Shown piece after piece: positions 6,182 to 6,665 of a stretch of DNA of 6,665 nt; positions within the stretch are counted from its first letter, which is position 1; every line of letters begins with the position of its first letter. Below the pieces are notes generated by a model, which was not told the DNA's origin, did not search any database, and worked only from the letters and a program-made list of their open reading frames with translations. The stretch comes from Bacteroidales bacterium. GTDB lineage: Bacteria > Bacteroidota > Bacteroidia > Bacteroidales > UBA3663. The stretch lies in contig JAUNCV010000114.1 of NCBI GenBank assembly GCA_030526445.1, positions 1 through 6,665 on the forward strand, in the 5' to 3' direction. The position numbers were made by a program, and so were the translations under genes.

Positions 6182-6665
6182 ATGGAAACGATATTGGAAA
6201 CTCAGCAGCTGCAGTCGGGCTACGGCCAGAGCCAGATCCTTTGGGGTGTGGATATGCAGGTGCAGCGAGGTAAGGTAACCACTATAATGGGACGCAACGG
6301 TGTGGGCAAGACTACGCTGATGCGAACTATCACAGGCTTGATTAAGACCACTTCGGGACAAATCCTCTTCGATGGCCAACCCATACAGAACATGCAGACC
6401 TATCGCAGAGCAAAGGCGGGAATCGGCTATGTGCCACAGGGGCGAGAAATCATTCCCAAGCTGACTGTTTGGGAGAACATTTCGATAGGAACGGAGGCAA
6501 GGGCTGACAATGAGAGAACCTTCGACGAAGAGGAAATCTATTCGCTTTTCCCCGTTCTGAAGACCTTCGCCAACCGATTGGGCGGAAACCTTTCGGGTGG
6601 CCAGCAGCAACAACTTGCCATTGCCCGTGCTCTGGTAGGCAATCCGAAGTTGCTGATTCTGGATG
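6182..6665 (+). CDS. urtE: UrtE, urea ABC transporter ATP-binding protein (partial, 3' end cut)
   Basis: UrtE is the second ATPase of the importer, LivF-like. The window ends in the gene after 161 codons plus one base, so about 70 residues are missing if it has the usual length near 230. Walker A is GRNGVGKTT (37-45), the GRNGVGKTT form being typical of UrtE. The Q-loop lies in GYVPQGREIIPKLTV (82-96, Q86), with the YVPQGREI string that marks UrtE/LivF. The signature is LSGGQQQQLAIARAL (137-151). Walker B LLILD (157-161) is cut before the catalytic Glu. The ATG at 6182 follows the urtD stop by 18 bases and starts directly before the first beta strand. The truncation is a window edge, not a mutation. 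Confidence 0.93.
   Translation, partial: METILETQQLQSGYGQSQILWGVDMQVQRGKVTTIMGRNGVGKTTLMRTITGLIKTTSGQILFDGQPIQNMQTYRRAKAGIGYVPQGREIIPKLTVWENISIGTEARADNERTFDEEEIYSLFPVLKTFANRLGGNLSGGQQQQLAIARALVGNPKLLILD

Noticed and set aside
1654..6665. Branched-chain amino acid (Liv) transporter instead of urea
   Set aside because: The UrtA strings (FGCWTSVSRKSVLPVFE, YPVQYEG), the UrtB N-terminal extension, LSHGQKQ in UrtD and the A-B-C-D-E order point to the urea branch.

Overview
The window holds a urea-uptake locus, urtABCDE, on the plus strand. It is preceded by an outer-membrane porin gene whose reading frame is broken and by a roughly 480-base gene-free region with a clear promoter and a long leader. 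The organism is most likely a member of the Bacteroidota, probably Bacteroidales and possibly Prevotella-like. The evidence is the promoter (a -33 TTTG box and a -7 TAnnTTTG box 19 bases apart), A/T-rich start regions without convincing Shine-Dalgarno sequences, signal peptides ending in '-AQ', and moderate GC content. The genus is a guess.

Layout: 1-213 is non-coding upstream DNA. The promoter lies at 214-244 with a small inverted repeat (195-208) just upstream. About 251-480 is a 5' leader with two predicted hairpins (312-337 and 383-405) and a 10-bp tandem repeat (400-429). 481-1595 is a porin gene of about 371 codons with a single-base frameshift at about 786-788. urtA (1654-2922), urtB (2959-4344), urtC (4359-5414), urtD (5402-6163) and urtE (6182 to the window end, partial) follow with gaps of 36, 14, -13 and 18 bases, which fits one transcription unit. 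No other promoter or terminator is convincing within it.

How the genes fit together (family knowledge plus inference): the porin would let urea or a short-chain amide through the outer membrane, the lipoprotein UrtA would bind it in the periplasm, UrtB and UrtC would form the inner-membrane channel, and UrtD and UrtE would power import with ATP. Imported urea would normally feed a urease or urea carboxylase, but no such gene is in this window.

The least explained parts are the structured leader, the leader motifs shared by the porin and urtA, and the porin frameshift, which a single extra A would repair. The transporter itself is a recognised type, not a new system.
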